Notes under the pieces: generated by a model
Database searches by the model: none
What the model was told of the DNA's origin: nothing
What the model saw: only the letters and a program-made list of their open reading frames with translations
Translations under genes and position numbers: made by a program
In this document: positions 55,176 through 63,542 of the stretch, piece after piece
How the letters are laid out: each line of letters begins with the position of its first letter
How positions within the stretch are numbered: the stretch's first letter is position 1
Assembly: GCF_000768355.1 (NCBI RefSeq)
Contig: NZ_AVPU01000005.1
Location: 62,001 to 126,000, forward strand
Source: Lysobacter daejeonensis GH1-9
GTDB taxonomy: Bacteria > Pseudomonadota > Gammaproteobacteria > Xanthomonadales > Xanthomonadaceae
DNA length: 64,000 nt
Reading direction: 5' to 3'

Positions 55176-55448
55176 ATGAACAAGGCCGAATTTGTTGCTG
55201 CTGTCGCTGACGCTGCCGAGCTGTCCAAGACCGACGCCGCCAGCGCTGTCGACGCAGTCATCAGCGTGATCACCAAGACCCTGAAGAAGGGTGAGACTGT
55301 CACGCTGGTTGGCTTCGGCACCTTCGAAGTCCGCAAGCGCGCCGCCCGCCAGGGCCGCAACCCGAAGACGGGCGAAACCATCAAGATCAAGGCTTCGAAG
55401 AATCCGTCGTTCAAGGCTGGCAAGGCGCTGAAGGACGCTGTAAACTAA
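55176..55448 (+). CDS. hupB: DNA-binding protein HU-beta
   Basis: A 90-residue nucleoid protein that bends DNA as a dimer. [20 protein letters not shown] at the N-terminus, [20 protein letters not shown] leading into the beta arm with [14 protein letters not shown] (Pro at the arm tip), and [12 protein letters not shown] at the end. Length and sequence are typical. The lon-hupB-ppiD order is conserved in gammaproteobacteria; here two tRNA genes and a restriction-modification pair separate hupB from ppiD. Confidence 0.97.
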   Translation: MNKAEFVAAVADAAELSKTDAASAVDAVISVITKTLKKGETVTLVGFGTFEVRKRAARQGRNPKTGETIKIKASKNPSFKAGKALKDAVN

Positions 55449-55485
55449 GCGGCTCGCTGACCGGGCATGGTCCGGTCAGTCAGTT

Positions 55486-55560
55486 GGGTGCTTAGCTCAG
55501 CGGTAGAGCGTCTCCTTTACACGGAGAGGGTCGGGGGTTCGAAACCCTCAGCACCCACCA
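55486..55560 (+). tRNA. tRNA-Val (TAC)
   Basis: 75 bases with encoded CCA. Acceptor arms GGGTGCT / AGCACCC, anticodon stem CTCC / GGAG with loop TTTACAC giving TAC, and T loop GGTTCGAAACC. It starts 37 bases after hupB. Confidence 0.97.
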
Positions 55561-55654
55561 CAGCATCCGAAAGGATTTTTGCAAAAAATTCTGAATCGGG
55601 CTCTTCCCAAATCAGAAAAAGTACTGCAGAATATTGGTCTCAGGTTTGAAGCGC

Positions 55655-55731
55655 GGAGTGGTAGTTCAGTCGGTTAGAATGCTGGCCTGTCACGCCGGAG
55701 GTCGCGGGTTCGAGTCCCGTCCACTCCGCCA
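55655..55731 (+). tRNA. tRNA-Asp (GTC)
   Basis: 77 bases with encoded CCA. Acceptor arms GGAGTGG / CCACTCC, anticodon loop CTGTCAC giving GTC, and T loop GGTTCGAGTCC. Its 3' end is the left border of the restriction-modification insert. Confidence 0.97.
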
Positions 55732-55738
55732 GTTTTGC

Positions 55739-55769
55739 CAAAGGCGCCCGCAAGGGCGCCTTTGTTTTT
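55739..55769 (+). terminator. Terminator after tRNA-Asp
   Basis: CAAAGGCGCCC (55739-55749), loop GCAA, GGGCGCCTTTG (55754-55764), then TTTTTG. It ends the tRNA transcript before the inverted restriction genes. Confidence 0.87.
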
Positions 55770-55895
55770 GTGTCACGTAACCTAACGTGGCCTCGGCGCA
55801 GACTCACGATCGAGGTCACCTCAATTATGGCCCGGGACTTAGGGGTATTCGTGGTGACCCGGCCGGGGGTCTGAGTCTTTCGGCGCGGCCGTTCT

Positions 55896-56633
55896 CTATT
55901 CGGGACGTACAGCCGACCATGCCGCTACGTGCCCAGCAAGACTTGCGGCAAACGCCGTCAGGCCGGTCGTGGGAGACATGCTGCCAAAAGCACCGTCGAT
56001 GAGCGCTTCCCGCGGCGAGGTCAGCACGCTTGCCTGCGTATAGAGTTGCTCGCGCATCAGTCGCTGGCACAGCACGTCGTAGCGTCCCAAGTAGGAGGCC
56101 CCTTGGAACTCTGGGAACACTCGGAAATGGGGAGAGCGATCTCGCACGGGCGTGCGAGATTTGACGCAATCCTCGACCAGAATCAACCACCCTAGGAAGG
56201 GGCGTGGTTGTTCTCCAAGCGCACCCTCACGAATAGTCGTCCATAGGTCGTGTGCTGTGCCGATGGCTTCTTCAGTGCGGTTATTGAAGTTGTTCCCGAA
56301 TGAGGGGCCAACCTGACTTTTGAGTTCAATTGCGGCGACCAACGCTCCTCGATCGATTACAAGCACATCCCACAGCTTGGTCGGACGGAAGTACCCAGGC
56401 AAGGTCAGCAACGGACGACTCGCAGTGTGAATCTGGGCATGGGGCAATCCGTTGCGACGTACTAGCTCTTCGACAATCGCCAAGAACCCGTCCATGTTCT
56501 TCCCGCCCAGCACGCTAGTACGTTCGCCTCCTTGACTGCCTTCGCCCACGCGCAGCGACTTGCTGCGCCCTGTCCAGAAATGCCGAATGCCCACTCGTGC
56601 AAGTGCTTCGTGCTCTGCCAAATCCAGTGCCAT
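55896..56633 (-). CDS. XhoI/PaeR7I-type type II restriction endonuclease
   Basis: A 245-residue endonuclease close to XhoI and PaeR7I over its full length: [98 protein letters not shown] and [20 protein letters not shown]. The PD-(D/E)xK site is D89, E103 and K105. Family members cut C^TCGAG. It starts 13 bases after the methyltransferase stop, so M and R form one operon. DNA here is visibly AT-richer than the flanks, pointing to horizontal gain. No disruption is seen. Confidence 0.95.
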   Translation of the reverse strand: MALDLAEHEALARVGIRHFWTGRSKSLRVGEGSQGGERTSVLGGKNMDGFLAIVEELVRRNGLPHAQIHTASRPLLTLPGYFRPTKLWDVLVIDRGALVAAIELKSQVGPSFGNNFNNRTEEAIGTAHDLWTTIREGALGEQPRPFLGWLILVEDCVKSRTPVRDRSPHFRVFPEFQGASYLGRYDVLCQRLMREQLYTQASVLTSPREALIDGAFGSMSPTTGLTAFAASLAGHVAAWSAVRPE

Positions 56634-56646
56634 GTATTCTCCCTCG

Positions 56647-58365
56647 TCAGGCCGACGTGACTAGCGCGCGCTCGGCTTCGCTTAATCCGTACAACTCGAA
56701 AGTTGCCCTGTTGGCGGCCTCGTAGTCGCCAGAAATTGCCGCTGCACGTAGCGATTTACGCAGATGTCGCGGTACATCGTTCCAAGACGGCACGCGTATC
56801 CGGCGCAGGTACTGCGCTTGGAACCGCAGAAAACCCCCACGCATACTCGTGGAGTAAGTTGCAACGAACAACCGTGCAATGCCCGACAGCAGTACCGCCT
56901 GAAGCGCACGCAGGTCCCAATCCCTTGCGGTGATGTAATACAGGTTGTGGTGCGGGTAAAACTCGCCATGCTCGTACACCACATGCGCGTCTCCCTTGAT
57001 ATCAGGAATCAGTAGCTTTGGTGTAGAAGCTAAGTCCGGATTGATTCGATCGATCGTGCGAAACCAACGCGCGGGATTCTTCTTCGCGACATTGCGTGCT
57101 TTGATCGCTTTGGCATGCTTTTTCAGATATGCGGCAAACAACGGGTATCGCTCTAGATCGACCATCCGGCCGTCGGCTTCAAAGGGGTTGAGAACGCCCA
57201 TTCCGTGCCATTTGACGGACCCGCTGCGCAGGTCTTGGGTTCGCACCAGCGGCAGCTTGCGTGATTGCTCCACATCCAACGCAGCCATAGAGCCGATATA
57301 AACGCCATCATTCCCAGTGGCTACGCCGATACCGACCTTGCAGCCCGCGCCCTCCAGGGTGGGTAAGGCGGCCTCCAAACGACGCACCAGCGCCAAGCGA
57401 TCAGGCTCGTGAAGGATCCACGGTTCAGCACCGTTCACCACACCTTGCATGCTCACCACGCCTGACGCTTTGTTGAGCTTGGCTGCGGTCATGGCGCGCG
57501 CCAGCGAGGCGAGTGCGGCGACTTCGATCGCGGGTTTGTAGGCCACGCGGGTGAACGACCGCTTGGCCTTGGGCGTTGGGCGCTCGATAACCGTGATAGC
57601 CGGGTAGGTCATCACATCCGTCAAAAAAGCGGGGGTGTCTACAAGGTCCACGAAATGAGTCAGGGCAAAGTCGTCAGCGATCATGGCCCTGAGTGGCCCA
57701 CCGTACTTGTTCTTGGTCCAGCGGTCAGTGCAAATAAAACCGAGTCGCCCCCCTTGCGTCAGCGAGCCCAAGCACCGCTCAAAAAACGGCACGTAAAGGT
57801 CGGCGCGATCATAGAGCGTGCGAAAACGGGCGCGATATTCTGTTAGCAGCGGCGCGGGGATCAGTTCTTGGCGGACATAAGGTGGGTTACCGACCACAAA
57901 GTCGAAATTGCCCTCCAGTGGCGCCAAGAGGAAATCGCCGCCCACTAGCCAACGCTTGGCCAATGTGTGTGCCGCTGGCTTGCTGATGCCCAAACCGACC
58001 AATTCAGCAATCACGGCCGCGCGACCGGTAGCTAGGCTGTCTGGGTGGACTTCAAACGCGAGCACGGCAGATGCGAGGGAATTGGCTGCCTCTGCTAGGG
58101 AGCCTCCGTGCCCCACGAAGGAGCGTACTAGTCGGCCGATTGCCGGCAGCAGAAAATCGGCATGGCCGGCGGCGGGCTCTAGGAGGCGCAGGGACCATAG
58201 CTGCCGGTCCTGGGTGTAGCCCACCAAGTCCAAGATGAAGTCCACAACCTCGCGCCGGGTGAAGACTGCGCCGCGCTCGTCAGTGCCGGCATTTGAGAAT
58301 TGGCGGGCTGCTTCGCTTACGTCGTCGGACAAGTTGCCGGTAATGCCGACATTTTCAAAGTTCAC
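56647..58365 (-). CDS. Adenine-specific DNA methyltransferase of the XhoI/PaeR7I type
   Basis: A 572-residue N6-adenine methyltransferase that would protect CTCGAG sites from the adjacent nuclease. N-terminal [20 protein letters not shown] is typical of Eco57I/PaeR7I-like enzymes. SAM motif [11 protein letters not shown] (62-71), motif IV NPPY (160-163), then [35 protein letters not shown] and a long target-recognition half ([15 protein letters not shown] near the end). The start is GTG at 58365; an upstream in-frame TAG excludes a longer form. The GTG overlaps the stop of a possible 56-residue gene. Confidence 0.93.
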   Translation of the reverse strand: MNFENVGITGNLSDDVSEAARQFSNAGTDERGAVFTRREVVDFILDLVGYTQDRQLWSLRLLEPAAGHADFLLPAIGRLVRSFVGHGGSLAEAANSLASAVLAFEVHPDSLATGRAAVIAELVGLGISKPAAHTLAKRWLVGGDFLLAPLEGNFDFVVGNPPYVRQELIPAPLLTEYRARFRTLYDRADLYVPFFERCLGSLTQGGRLGFICTDRWTKNKYGGPLRAMIADDFALTHFVDLVDTPAFLTDVMTYPAITVIERPTPKAKRSFTRVAYKPAIEVAALASLARAMTAAKLNKASGVVSMQGVVNGAEPWILHEPDRLALVRRLEAALPTLEGAGCKVGIGVATGNDGVYIGSMAALDVEQSRKLPLVRTQDLRSGSVKWHGMGVLNPFEADGRMVDLERYPLFAAYLKKHAKAIKARNVAKKNPARWFRTIDRINPDLASTPKLLIPDIKGDAHVVYEHGEFYPHHNLYYITARDWDLRALQAVLLSGIARLFVATYSTSMRGGFLRFQAQYLRRIRVPSWNDVPRHLRKSLRAAAISGDYEAANRATFELYGLSEAERALVTSA

Positions 58366-58532
58366 GGGAGGGGAGATCTCAGGTGGCGTACAGGGAGGGC
58401 GGGTCCCGAAATGGAAACACTATCCGGTCGCGGAGTGTGCGACCAGCGCGGCTGCCAGATCTCAAGGAGCTGGTTGCATTTTTTTGGGTCACAAGTATGG
58501 TTAATATATTGAATTAATTGATATTTCTTCAC
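58362..58532 (-). CDS. Possible 56-residue leader protein upstream of the methyltransferase
   Basis: A GTG-started frame with AGGAG eight bases upstream and a stop that overlaps the methyltransferase GTG as GTGA. The product begins [20 protein letters not shown] and turns Pro/Arg-rich. It has no helix-turn-helix and is not a recognised controller protein. Ribosome site and coupling argue for translation; lack of any family and the changing composition argue against. The 337-base gap 58366-58702 otherwise holds an AT-rich tract and a dyad. Confidence 0.3.
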   Translation of the reverse strand: MKKYQLIQYINHTCDPKKCNQLLEIWQPRWSHTPRPDSVSISGPALPVRHLRSPLP

Positions 58533-58534
58533 TT

Positions 58535-58549
58535 TGACAGCTCCTGTCA
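58535..58549. promoter_or_regulatory. Perfect dyad upstream of the restriction-modification genes
   Basis: TGACAG (58535-58540), centre CTC, CTGTCA (58544-58549). It overlaps the ribosome site of the 56-residue frame and borders an AT-rich tract (58499-58530) that could hold the methyltransferase promoter. It has the look of an operator, but no cognate protein is known. Confidence 0.35.
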
Positions 58550-58702
58550 GCGGTGTTGGCAGGCGTGCTCTTGACGCCATTGTTGATTTTTTTGGGACGC
58601 CGGCAGGCCAAGGCAGGCCGTAACAACGCCTTTTGCACCGCGCCAAATTCCGCGGTTCAGGCGGGTTACACTCTCCCGCTTCCGTATCCATCGTTCCCGG
58701 AC

Positions 58703-60679
58703 ATGCTGCAAACACTCCGCGACAAGACTTCCGGCTGGTTCGCCACCATCATCCTCGGCCTGCTGATCGTTCCCTTTGCCCTGTTCGGCTTGCAGGACTA
58801 CATGGTGCAGCGCACCGACGACGCCGTGGCCAAGGTCGACGTCCCGCCCACTTGGTGGGCCAGCGCACCGGCCTGGTGGCCTGCTTCGATGCTGTGGCAT
58901 CACGACAAGATCACGTCCGAAGAATTCCGCACGCGTTTCGAGCAGGAGCGCCAGCGCCGCCGCCAGCAGGATGGCGAAGCGTTTGACGCCAAGGCATTCG
59001 AAAGCGTGGCCAACAAGCGCGAGATCCTTGAGTCGATGATCGACGAGAAGCTGCGCAGCATGGCGTCCGAACGCGCGGGCCTGGAAGTCAGCGATGCGCA
59101 GGTGCGCAAGGCGATCCAGGATGTCCCGGCGTTCCAGGTGGACGGCAAGTTCAATGCCCAGCGATACCAGCTGGCGCTGGCATCCGGCGTGCCGCCGCAA
59201 TCGCCGCGCCAGTTCGAGGACACCGTGCGCGACAGCCTGCGCCAGTCGCTGGTGGTCGCTGGCATCGCGCAGAGCAATTTCGTCACCGATGCCGAACTCG
59301 ACCGCCTGATGCGTGCGTTGGGTGAAACCCGCGATGCCAGCGTGCTGATGATGCCGCCGCCGGCACCGGATGCCGCGCCGGTGACCGATGCCGAAATCAA
59401 GTCCTGGTACGACGGCCACACCGCGAGTTTCCGCGCCAAGGAAATGGTGAGCCTGGAATATGTGGTGCTGGACGGTGCTTCGTTGCCGCCCCCGCCGCCG
59501 GCCGACGAGGCCACGCTCCGCCAGCGCTACGAGCAGGAGAAGGGCAAGTTCGCGGCGGCCGAGGAGCGCCTTGCTTCGCACATCCTGGTGCAGGTCGCCG
59601 AAGGCGCCGACGCCGCCACGCAGAAGGCCGCCGAGGCCAAGGCCACCAAGCTGGCCGCCGAGGCCAAGGCCGCGGGTGCGGACTTTGCCGCCATTGCGCG
59701 CGCCAACAGCGACGACACGGGTTCGAAGGCCACCGGCGGTGAGCTGGGTTGGGTGTCGAAGGGCATGATGGACCCCGGCTTCGAGGAGGCACTGTTCTCG
59801 ATGAAGGCCGGTGAGATCAGCGGCCCGGTGAAGTCGGCGTTCGGCTGGCACGTGATCCAGCTGCGCGAGGTGAAGGGCAGTGCGCAGCAGCCGTTCGAAG
59901 CCGTCCGTGACGCGCTGGCTGCCGAGCAGGCGCAGGCGGATCGCGAGCGCGCGTTCAACGATTTGTCCACGCGTTTGGTCGACCTGGTCTACAAGAACCC
60001 GTCGGCACTGGCGCCGGCCGCACGCGACGTGGGGCTGCCGTTGCAGACGATCGGTCCGGTCGCGCGCGATTCCAGCGAGGGGATCTTCGCCAATGCGGCG
60101 GTCAAGCGCGCGGCGTTCTCCGAGGTGCTGGTACAGGATGGCACCGTGAGTGATCCGATCGAGATCGGGCCCAACAACAGTGTGCTCATCCGCGTGACCA
60201 ACCACACTCCGGAGCGGGCCTTGCCGCTGGCGCAGGTGCGCGAGCAGGTGATCGCAGCCATTCGTGTGGACCGCGCGCAGAAGGCGGCGCTGAAGGAGGC
60301 CGAGGCCCTGGTGGCACGCATTGCCGCTGGCGAGACCCTGGAGGCCGTGGCGGCTTCGAAGCAATTGGCCGTGCAGACGCTGCCGGGCCTGCGTCGTGGC
60401 ATGCCGATCCCGGACGCGAAGGTCGTCGCGGACATCTTCGCGGCCAAGGCGCCTGCCGGCGGTGCGCCGACGCCGGGCAAGGTCGCGCTCGACGACGGCC
60501 GCATCGCGCTGTTCGCGGTGCAGGCGGTGAAGCCGGGCAACCCGGCCGAGGCATCACCGCAGGAGCGCGCGATGCTGCGCCAGCAGCTGTCGCAGGCGCA
60601 CGGCATGAGCGACGTGGACGCGCTCTCGCGCCACCTGCGCAAGCAGATGAAGGTCACCGTGGTCGAGGCCAACCTCTGA
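58703..60679 (+). CDS. ppiD: Periplasmic chaperone/peptidyl-prolyl isomerase PpiD
   Basis: A 658-residue inner-membrane-anchored SurA-like chaperone that helps proteins leaving the Sec translocon. N-terminal cytoplasmic MLQTLRDKTSGW, one membrane helix (about 12-32, FATIILGLLIVPFALFGL), SurA_N-like helices, then a parvulin domain (about 289-391, RLASHILVQVAEGAD, ARANSDDTGSKATGGELGWV, FGWHVIQLREV). An Ala/Lys-rich repeat (AEAKATKLAAEAKAAG) sits inside the parvulin insert. The frame is open upstream to 58553, but ATG 58703 gives the family N-terminus. It normally follows hupB directly. Confidence 0.94.
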   Translation: MLQTLRDKTSGWFATIILGLLIVPFALFGLQDYMVQRTDDAVAKVDVPPTWWASAPAWWPASMLWHHDKITSEEFRTRFEQERQRRRQQDGEAFDAKAFESVANKREILESMIDEKLRSMASERAGLEVSDAQVRKAIQDVPAFQVDGKFNAQRYQLALASGVPPQSPRQFEDTVRDSLRQSLVVAGIAQSNFVTDAELDRLMRALGETRDASVLMMPPPAPDAAPVTDAEIKSWYDGHTASFRAKEMVSLEYVVLDGASLPPPPPADEATLRQRYEQEKGKFAAAEERLASHILVQVAEGADAATQKAAEAKATKLAAEAKAAGADFAAIARANSDDTGSKATGGELGWVSKGMMDPGFEEALFSMKAGEISGPVKSAFGWHVIQLREVKGSAQQPFEAVRDALAAEQAQADRERAFNDLSTRLVDLVYKNPSALAPAARDVGLPLQTIGPVARDSSEGIFANAAVKRAAFSEVLVQDGTVSDPIEIGPNNSVLIRVTNHTPERALPLAQVREQVIAAIRVDRAQKAALKEAEALVARIAAGETLEAVAASKQLAVQTLPGLRRGMPIPDAKVVADIFAAKAPAGGAPTPGKVALDDGRIALFAVQAVKPGNPAEASPQERAMLRQQLSQAHGMSDVDALSRHLRKQMKVTVVEANL

Positions 60680-60719
60680 GTTGGCTTGGCCCCACGCTCA
60701 AGCGTGAAGCATGACGAGT

Positions 60720-60750
60720 GGCCCGGCAGTGATGCCGGGCCATTTCATTT
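60720..60750 (+). terminator. Terminator after ppiD
   Basis: GGCCCGGCA (60720-60728), loop GTGA, TGCCGGGCC (60733-60741), followed by ATTTCATTT. Confidence 0.75.
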
Positions 60751-60775
60751 GCGGTAGCAGGCGGCGCCTGCAAAA

Positions 60776-60806
60776 ACAAAGGCCCGCCATCTAGGCGGGC
60801 CTTTGT
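60776..60806 (-). terminator. Terminator of fabI
   Basis: A 13-bp perfect stem (60776-60788 with 60794-60806), loop ATCTA. Read on the minus strand it runs into TTTGTTTTTG (60780-60771 region), so it serves fabI best; it may also stop plus-strand readthrough. Confidence 0.85.
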
Positions 60807-60841
60807 ATCCGGCGACGGCAGCGAGGCCCGTCGCAAGGGGA

Positions 60842-61639
60842 TCAGTCTTCGTCGCCGATGCCGGTCATGCCGAGGATGTTGTAACCCGAATCCACGTAGG
60901 TGACTTCGCCGGTGATGCCGCCGGCCAGGTCCGAGCACAGGAAGGCGGCGGTATTGCCGACGTCCTCGATGGTGACGGTGCGGCGCAGCGGGGCGTACTT
61001 CTCGAAGTGCCCCAGCATCTTGCGGAAGTTGGCGATGCCAGCGGCGGCCAGGGTCTTGATCGGGCCGGCCGAGATCGCGTTGACGCGGGTACCTTCCGGA
61101 CCGAGGTTCAGTGCCAGATAGCGCACGGTGGCCTCGAGGCTGGCCTTGGCCACGCCCATCACGTTGTAGTTCTGCAGTGCACGCTCGGCCCCCAGGTAGC
61201 TCAGGGTGAGCACCGAGCCGTGGCGGTCCTTCATCATCGGGCGTGCGGCCTTGGCCAACGCGGCCAGCGAGTAGGCCGAGATGTCGTGCGCGATGGCGAA
61301 GTTCTCGCGGGTCAGGCCGTCCAGGAACTCGCCGTCGATGGCTTCGCGCGGGGCGTAGGCGATGGCGTGCACCAGGATGTCGAAGCCTTCCGGCCAGTGC
61401 TTGCCCAGTTCGCTGAAGCACTGTTCGATCTGCTCATCGGACGCGACGTCGAGCGGAATGACGATGTCCGAGCCGTTTTCCTTGGCGCAGTCCTCGACGC
61501 GCGACTTGAGCTTCTCGGTCTGGTAGGTGAACGCCAGTTCGGCGCCCTCGCGGCGCATCGCTTCGGCAATGCCGGTGGCGATGGAACGTTGGCTGGCGAC
61601 GCCGGTGATGAGTGCACGCTTGCCTTGCAGGAAACCCAT
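60842..61639 (-). CDS. fabI: Enoyl-[acyl-carrier-protein] reductase (NADH) FabI
   Basis: A 265-residue short-chain dehydrogenase that completes each fatty-acid elongation cycle; target of triclosan. Cofactor motif [20 protein letters not shown], then [27 protein letters not shown], and the FabI catalytic pattern Y148-x9-Y158-x6-K165 ([20 protein letters not shown]). [10 protein letters not shown] is the substrate-loop signature. The ATG at 61639 gives [13 protein letters not shown] as in other FabI. Xanthomonas uses FabV, so FabI here helps place the genome in the family. Confidence 0.95.
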   Translation of the reverse strand: MGFLQGKRALITGVASQRSIATGIAEAMRREGAELAFTYQTEKLKSRVEDCAKENGSDIVIPLDVASDEQIEQCFSELGKHWPEGFDILVHAIAYAPREAIDGEFLDGLTRENFAIAHDISAYSLAALAKAARPMMKDRHGSVLTLSYLGAERALQNYNVMGVAKASLEATVRYLALNLGPEGTRVNAISAGPIKTLAAAGIANFRKMLGHFEKYAPLRRTVTIEDVGNTAAFLCSDLAGGITGEVTYVDSGYNILGMTGIGDED

Positions 61640-61722
61640 GGACTTACCTCTTAGTGGGGCGATGACCGTCAGCACGGTCGAGCAAAGGCTCTAGTTTGCC
61701 CTGCCGGCGGGTCGGGGGCTAC

Positions 61723-62685
61723 CTATTCGCTGGCGTCTGGCGCCGAGGGGCCGGCCGTCGGGGCCAGGATGCGGCGCTCGGCGGCACGCAGGGGGCCAGC
61801 CGCATGGGCGGGATTGAGCCGGGCGAGCAGGTCCGGGTCCTGCCCGGCGCCGCGTGCCCATTCGCGAAGGTCGGTGGCGTCGTCGGGCAGGGTCACTTCG
61901 GCCAGGCGGAGCACCTCGCGGTCCATCGCGTCGCGCCACCGGTCGCGGTCGTCGGCCTGTTCCAGCAGGCACGACAGGGCGTGCAGCTTGCGTGGGTAGG
62001 CGCGGGTGATGTCGGGAATGCCTTCCAGTGCATCGGGATCGGCGGACGACGCCTTGTGGCCGCTCCGCTTCACCGCGCCGAGGATGCGGTGCTCACCGGC
62101 GTTGTACGCCATCACCACCAGCTGCCAATTGCCGCCGAACGTCCCATGCAGGGTCTTGAGGTAGCGCACGGCGGCCCGGGTGGAATCGACGGGGGAGAGG
62201 CGGCCGTCGTAGCCGGCGCGGATGGTCACGCGGTGGTGGCGCGCGGTCCGGGCGATCATCTGCCATAAGCCCGTGGGGCCCGCGGGGTTGCGCGCGGCGG
62301 GCTTGTAGCCGCTTTCGATGAAGGGAATCAGTGCATATTCGGTGGGCAGACGGGCGTCGCGCAGGGTGTCGACGACGTAGCCGAACAAGGGCAGTGCGTC
62401 GTCGCCGCGGTTTGCGAGTCGCTTGGGCGCGCTGGCGAAGTGCTGCTTCCAGCGTGCGCTGGCGCCGGGGGCACAGGTCTTGTCGGCCAGACCCTCGCGG
62501 AAATCCCGGTAAATGGCACTTCCGCTGATGGTGGCGGGCGGTGCCGACCTGGGCGTGCCGTCTGGGCCGTTCCCGGAGGGGGCGCCGGACATGGCCGGGG
62601 CCGCCCGAGTCGCCGCCATGGCCCCACACAGTACGACCATCAGGGCGCCGGCCACGGCGCGGCGGATGCGGCCCGGCCCCCTCAT
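61723..62685 (-). CDS. MltD-like lytic transglycosylase
   Basis: A 320-residue exported muramidase of SLT family 1. N-terminal signal (RRAVAGALMVVLCGAMAATRAAP) is followed by a variable linker. The catalytic E124 lies in YALIPFIESGYKPAARNPAG, then PTGLWQMIARTARHHRV, YDGRLSPVDSTRAAVRYLKT, and NWQLVVMAYNAGEHRIL. These match the MltD core. No LysM repeats are present, unlike E. coli MltD; the C-terminal ~60 residues are Pro/Ala-rich instead. The ATG overlaps the gloB stop as ATGA; gloB-mltD order is conserved. Confidence 0.9.
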   Translation of the reverse strand: MRGPGRIRRAVAGALMVVLCGAMAATRAAPAMSGAPSGNGPDGTPRSAPPATISGSAIYRDFREGLADKTCAPGASARWKQHFASAPKRLANRGDDALPLFGYVVDTLRDARLPTEYALIPFIESGYKPAARNPAGPTGLWQMIARTARHHRVTIRAGYDGRLSPVDSTRAAVRYLKTLHGTFGGNWQLVVMAYNAGEHRILGAVKRSGHKASSADPDALEGIPDITRAYPRKLHALSCLLEQADDRDRWRDAMDREVLRLAEVTLPDDATDLREWARGAGQDPDLLARLNPAHAAGPLRAAERRILAPTAGPSAPDASE

Positions 62686-63446
62686 GCGGTGAATCCGTCC
62701 TTCCAGCGCCGCAGTTCGGCGAAGGTCTCCACTGCGTCGTGGGGTTCGCGGCCCAATCGCCGCGCCACCGCAGCCCCGATGGCGGGCGCGTCCGTGCGCA
62801 GGAACGGATTGCAGGCCCGTTCGCTGGCCAGCGTTGCCGGGAGCGTGGGCTGGCCCTGGTCGAGTTGGCTCCGGGCCTCGGCGGCGCGGCGCAGGAGGTC
62901 GGTATTGCCCGGGTCCACGGTCAGCGCGAACGCCGCGTTGGCGAGCGTGTATTCGTGGCCGCAACACACCTGGGTGGTGCTCGGCAGCGCGCTCAGTCGC
63001 GACAGGGAGGCGTGCATCTGCGCCGGAGTGCCTTCGAACATGCGCCCGCAGCCCAGGCTGAACAGCGTGTCGCCGCAGAACACCAGGCCATGGCCGTGGA
63101 AGGCGATGTGGCTGCGGGTGTGGCCGGGGATCTCCAGCACTTCGAACGTCCAGCTGGCCACGTCCACGCGCTCGCCATCGCCCACGCGCCGACTGGCGTG
63201 TGGAATACGTTCGTCCACCGGGGCGATGACGGGCAGGTCCGGCCAGTGCGCCAGAAGCTCGCGGGTGCCGCCAATGTGGTCGTGGTGGTGATGGGTAAGC
63301 AGCACGCCCGCCGGCTGCAGCCCGTCGGCGATGACCGCCAGTACCGGTGCCGCCTCGCCGGGGTCCACGAACAGCGCGCGGCCGGACTCGTCGGCAAGCG
63401 CCCAGATGTAGTTGTCGGCGAAGGCGGGCAAGGCGCGGAGCTGCAT
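62682..63446 (-). CDS. gloB: Hydroxyacylglutathione hydrolase (glyoxalase II)
   Basis: A 254-residue binuclear metallo-beta-lactamase-fold enzyme that hydrolyses S-lactoylglutathione to lactate in methylglyoxal detoxification. The metal motif THHHHDH is at 51-57, with further ligands in IPGHTRSHIAFHG and FCGDTLFSLGCGRMFEG, and CCGHEYTLANAAFAL. The C-terminal ACNPFLR is the glutathione-binding signature. The ATG at 63446 begins MQLRALPAFADNYIW. It is coupled to the MltD-like gene and divergent from a YafS-like gene, as in E. coli. Confidence 0.95.
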   Translation of the reverse strand: MQLRALPAFADNYIWALADESGRALFVDPGEAAPVLAVIADGLQPAGVLLTHHHHDHIGGTRELLAHWPDLPVIAPVDERIPHASRRVGDGERVDVASWTFEVLEIPGHTRSHIAFHGHGLVFCGDTLFSLGCGRMFEGTPAQMHASLSRLSALPSTTQVCCGHEYTLANAAFALTVDPGNTDLLRRAAEARSQLDQGQPTLPATLASERACNPFLRTDAPAIGAAVARRLGREPHDAVETFAELRRWKDGFTA

Positions 63447-63542
63447 CAGCGGGGTCCTGGTGTGGGGCGGGGCTGCGCACGCGCGTCGCCTCCGCGGTCT
63501 AGACTGGGCGGCCACCCCCTCCCTGTGGACGCCCCGCCGACC

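Noticed and set aside
58362..58532. Resemblance of CDPKKCN in the short frame to the DPKKC motif of Tsr3 (DUF367) or RLI proteins
   Set aside because: A seven-residue match in a 56-residue frame without the rest of the domain is likely coincidence.
55735..58700. Attachment-site repeats of the tRNA-Asp 3' end flanking the restriction-modification insert
   Set aside because: No copy of the tRNA 3' sequence was found on the ppiD side, and no integrase gene is present.
58553..58702. N-terminal extension of the ppiD frame by 50 codons
   Set aside because: The extension has no family resemblance; ATG 58703 gives the standard cytoplasmic stub and membrane helix.
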